From: Allodiplogaster sudhausi
Lineage: Eukaryota > Nematoda > Chromadorea > Rhabditida > Diplogasteridae
Reading direction: 5' to 3'
DNA: 64,000 nt
Assembly (NCBI GenBank): GCA_945643635.1
Contig: CALZFC010000105.1
Span: 243,501 to 307,500 of the forward strand
Made by a program: the position numbers and the translations under genes. The stretch's first letter is position 1; each line of letters begins with the position of its first letter. Under the pieces are notes generated by a model that was not told where the DNA came from, searched no databases, and was given only the letters and a program-made list of their open reading frames with translations. Shown piece by piece: positions 63,278 to 64,000 of the stretch.

Positions 63278-63552
63278 TACGAGAGCAAGCGAGTGAAATG
63301 GGAGATACGCCGAGGGAAAAAAGTTTCAGCGGTGATATAAATATGTTGAAAGAGGGAGATTTCGTGAAGAAGTGAAATGATGAAATAGAAGAAATGAAAT
63401 GATTCCATCCTTGCACACCTTTTCGTAGGACTCAGCAAATATGCGTGGAGATGGAGAGGAAATCTGTTGTGCTACAACTTCAATGAGGTGGTCCGGCAGA
63501 AAGGAAGACAACAGACGATTCTGCAAATCATCCGTCTCGTTACCAACTATTC
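51414..63552 (-). CDS. Membrane adenylyl cyclase, divergent, 5' part missing
   Basis: Family enzymes make cAMP from ATP at the plasma membrane. Visible parts in sense order: helical leader and C1 start (63440-63552: [20 protein letters not shown]); C1 core (62740-62988: [35 protein letters not shown]) and C1 end (about 62395-62560: [20 protein letters not shown]). Then [13 protein letters not shown] (about 61622-61728), the second membrane domain (55.3-56.04k; first helix [20 protein letters not shown], last [20 protein letters not shown]), and C2: [14 protein letters not shown] (about 54960), [20 protein letters not shown] (about 54520-54590), [35 protein letters not shown] (54040-54400). 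A Ser/acidic tail (53990 to 51414) ends [14 protein letters not shown]. In C1, the first metal-binding Asp is Arg (CRVAG for ADIVG) and the second is Glu. In C2 the purine Asp and the Asn of the NxxxR pair are Glu, and the Arg is Val. The first membrane domain was not found. Probably a pseudoenzyme or highly diverged. Confidence 0.75.
51897..52135. repeat. (GA)n-rich intron of the cyclase gene
   Basis: GA on +, CT on the sense strand, filling most of an intron in the C-terminal tail. Confidence 0.9.
52343..52605. repeat. (GA)n with AACGAGAG units, cyclase intron
   Basis: GA tract with frequent AACGAGAGA insertions; CT-rich on the sense strand. Confidence 0.9.
53259..53721. mobile_element. 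hAT-like MITE inserted at a 3' splice site of the cyclase gene
   Basis: 463 bp. Ends CAGGGTTGCAG and (inverted) CAGGGATGTAG; perfect 8-bp duplication atctgaac (53251-53258 and 53722-53729). Subterminal regions are T-rich with GTTTTTTTGG motifs on the left and AAAAAACC/GGTTTTTGG on the right; the centre is AT-rich unique DNA. On the cyclase sense strand the duplication reads gttcagat and contains the acceptor AG of the exon starting at 53252, so both flanks now carry a copy of the splice site. Confidence 0.85.
54188..54271. repeat. (GA)n with TATA tract, cyclase intron
   Basis: GA on + (CT sense) with a short (TA)n, in the intron between two C2 exons. Confidence 0.85.
55210..55315. repeat. 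(GA)n tract, cyclase intron
   Basis: About 100 bp of GA on +, CT sense, before the exon encoding the last membrane helix. Confidence 0.9.
56096..56276. repeat. Dispersed 180-bp repeat, copy 1
   Basis: Nearly identical to 57313-57493. Starts ATGCTCTCGCCTCCTTTGTC, ends TTCATAAAAGGTTTATTTAG. A third, diverged copy lies at 57914-58110. No ORF. It may be a terminal segment of an unclassified retroelement. Confidence 0.85.
56935..57207 (-). mobile_element. tRNA-derived SINE
   Basis: On the minus strand it starts near 57207 with GACTAGCTGTACGGTAGTTG, a box A-like sequence, and GAGTTCGAGTTC at about 57135-57150, a box B-like sequence 45-50 bp further on, as in tRNA-derived Pol III promoters. The anticodon arm does not form a proper tRNA. 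The body continues for about 180 bp without a clear A tail. Confidence 0.55.
57313..57493. repeat. Dispersed 180-bp repeat, copy 2
   Basis: About 99% identical to 56096-56276, in the same orientation. Preceded by TGTCACTTTCACACTTTCGG and GTATCGTTTGAAACTCCAT, which recur near 58610-58645 and 61470-61515. Confidence 0.85.
57914..58110. repeat. Dispersed repeat, copy 3 with internal (CT)n
   Basis: Diverged copy: shares GCATAACCTACGTTTCAAAC and the TAGGTTTATT end, but the middle is replaced by a CT microsatellite (57998-58053). Confidence 0.75.
58099..58446 (-). CDS. 115-codon ORF, possible retroelement ORF remnant
   Basis: Starts [20 protein letters not shown] and continues Pro/Glu-rich ([20 protein letters not shown]) to [20 protein letters not shown]. 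Together with two other open segments on the same strand (near 61065-61200: [20 protein letters not shown]; and near 60530-60690: [20 protein letters not shown]) it resembles fragments of a gag-like protein embedded in the repeat cluster. No conserved domain was seen. Confidence 0.3.
   Translation of the reverse strand: MLRSYRKMDEENGGAEGGGNGTAGDPEAPRGGEERVPPAPVLPATMPAEWMDQLRAAIGPHPPPQRPEAGHPSALLKKKAYEAQVSFNEGVMKLLEDAEAAVTGKEAWSLVGNTQ
59234..59290 (+). other. tRNA-like Pol III promoter, left arm of the palindrome
   Basis: TGGCAGCGTAGTGGGTT (box A-like) and GGGTTCGATTCC (perfect box B, 59279-59290) spaced about 30 bp apart, as in tRNA genes. The acceptor and anticodon stems do not pair convincingly, so this is a SINE head or decayed tRNA. 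Confidence 0.5.
60091..60147 (-). other. tRNA-like Pol III promoter, right arm of the palindrome
   Basis: Inverted copy of the segment at 59234-59290: box B at 60091-60102, box A at 60131-60147. The two promoters point toward each other. Confidence 0.5.
60831..61030. repeat. Two-copy tandem repeat of about 120 bp
   Basis: Both copies contain CTCTTGTAGGGATAGG, CCTCCCTCTCAGGGATC and GTCGCTACTGACAG. They are about 85% identical by eye. Confidence 0.75.
62987..63270. repeat. (GA)n-rich intron of the cyclase gene
   Basis: GA on +, CT sense, interrupted by AAGAAGAG. It directly precedes, on the sense strand, the acceptor of the C1 core exon. Confidence 0.9.
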
Positions 63553-63758
63553 TACAAAAAAATTATTCTTATGATTTTTTCCTGACTCATGAGAGTGAAA
63601 GAGTGTCAGAGAGACAGAAGTGCGAGAAAGAGAGAGCGAGAAGAGAGAGAGAGAGATTGATAAAGCTGTTGGGAGCGGTGCTGAGATAGATCTCTGCTAG
63701 CCTCCGCAGTCAGTCAGGTGCCAGTGGTCACTGTCTTTTCCTCTCTAGCCAAGGATAA

Positions 63759-63827
63759 ATGGCAGCGCTCTCAGATCTTTCAACAGCTTCCACTCAACAC
63801 AGCGCTAAATATGTGGAGCAAAAGCAG
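63759..63827 (+). CDS. Possible first exon of a + strand gene
   Basis: ATG 63759 opens 23 codons (MAALSDLSTASTQHSAKYVE) ending AAGCAG|gtcgct. An acceptor-like ttcctctctag ends 11 bp before the ATG, the pattern seen at other gene starts here. The gene would continue beyond the window. No function can be inferred. Confidence 0.25.
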
Positions 63828-63868
63828 GTCGCTGCCGATTTCACCCTCTCACTTTCTCGCCTTCTTCT

Positions 63869-63894
63869 TCTTCTCTCTCTCTCTCTCTCTCTCT
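63869..63894. repeat. (CT)n microsatellite
   Basis: Short CT tract downstream of the possible first exon at 63759-63827, near the right edge of the window. Confidence 0.9.
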
Positions 63895-64000
63895 CACGAT
63901 CTCTGTTTCTACTTGTTTCTTTCACTCTCGCAGTTTCTATTCTCTCACTGGCTCGGCCTTTCCTTCTCTCATTCGGTTCTTTCTCTCACTCTCTGCTCTA

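Overview
This is animal nuclear DNA. Genes are split into many short exons by GT-AG introns, often only 40-60 bp, AATAAA hexamers follow several genes, and the proteins include ISWI, SSRP1, a GRIP-domain golgin, a LAGE3/PCC1-like KEOPS subunit, a membrane adenylyl cyclase and a two-NIDO-domain transmembrane protein resembling nematode DEX-1. Genes are closely packed, same-strand neighbours are often only 220-370 bp apart, and splice-acceptor-like sites lie within about 15 bp of many start codons. This suggests a small invertebrate, possibly nematode-like, with spliced-leader trans-splicing. The species cannot be named from the sequence. All exon limits come from reading frame, phase and GT/AG signals by eye.

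Layout: 1-3519 holds CT/GA-rich sequence with no gene I can support. 3520-9530 (+) is the DEX-1-like protein. 9766-14379 (-) is SSRP1, the HMG-box subunit of FACT, with a 1.25 kb minisatellite inside an intron that splits its HMG box. 14749-22869 (-) is ISWI, which hosts an opposite-strand nested gene at 16673-18868. A divergent promoter (22870-23194) separates ISWI from a LAGE3/PCC1-like gene (23195-23925, +), followed at once by a golgin (24148-40862, +). Golgin introns carry two antisense LINEs: a CR1/Jockey-type element with an intact 1136-codon ORF, and an RTE-type element broken by one frameshift. 41163-42.55k (-) encodes a protein ending in a SAP30-like Sin3-binding domain. A short + gene (43002-43497) and two unrecognised - genes (43499-44759 and 45131-46166) follow. 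A 46-codon two-exon gene lies at 47741-48008 (+) and a four-TM protein at 48738-50972 (+). 51414-63.55k (-) is an adenylyl cyclase lacking its 5' end, with a 5.6 kb intron packed with SINEs, dispersed repeats and a 1.3 kb palindrome.

Several genes fit a chromatin theme: ISWI and SSRP1 are tandem and operon-like, and a SAP30-like protein lies nearby. Golgin follows the KEOPS subunit in a second operon-like pair.

The most unusual signals concern repeats and splicing. The intron at 49726-50398 consists largely of about a dozen tandem copies of its own 3' splice site, and the SSRP1 minisatellite carries a donor-like AGGTGAGAG in each unit. Three MITEs with 8-bp target duplications have simple-repeat interiors, and one inserted exactly across a 3' splice site and duplicated it. 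The cyclase appears to have lost catalytic residues.
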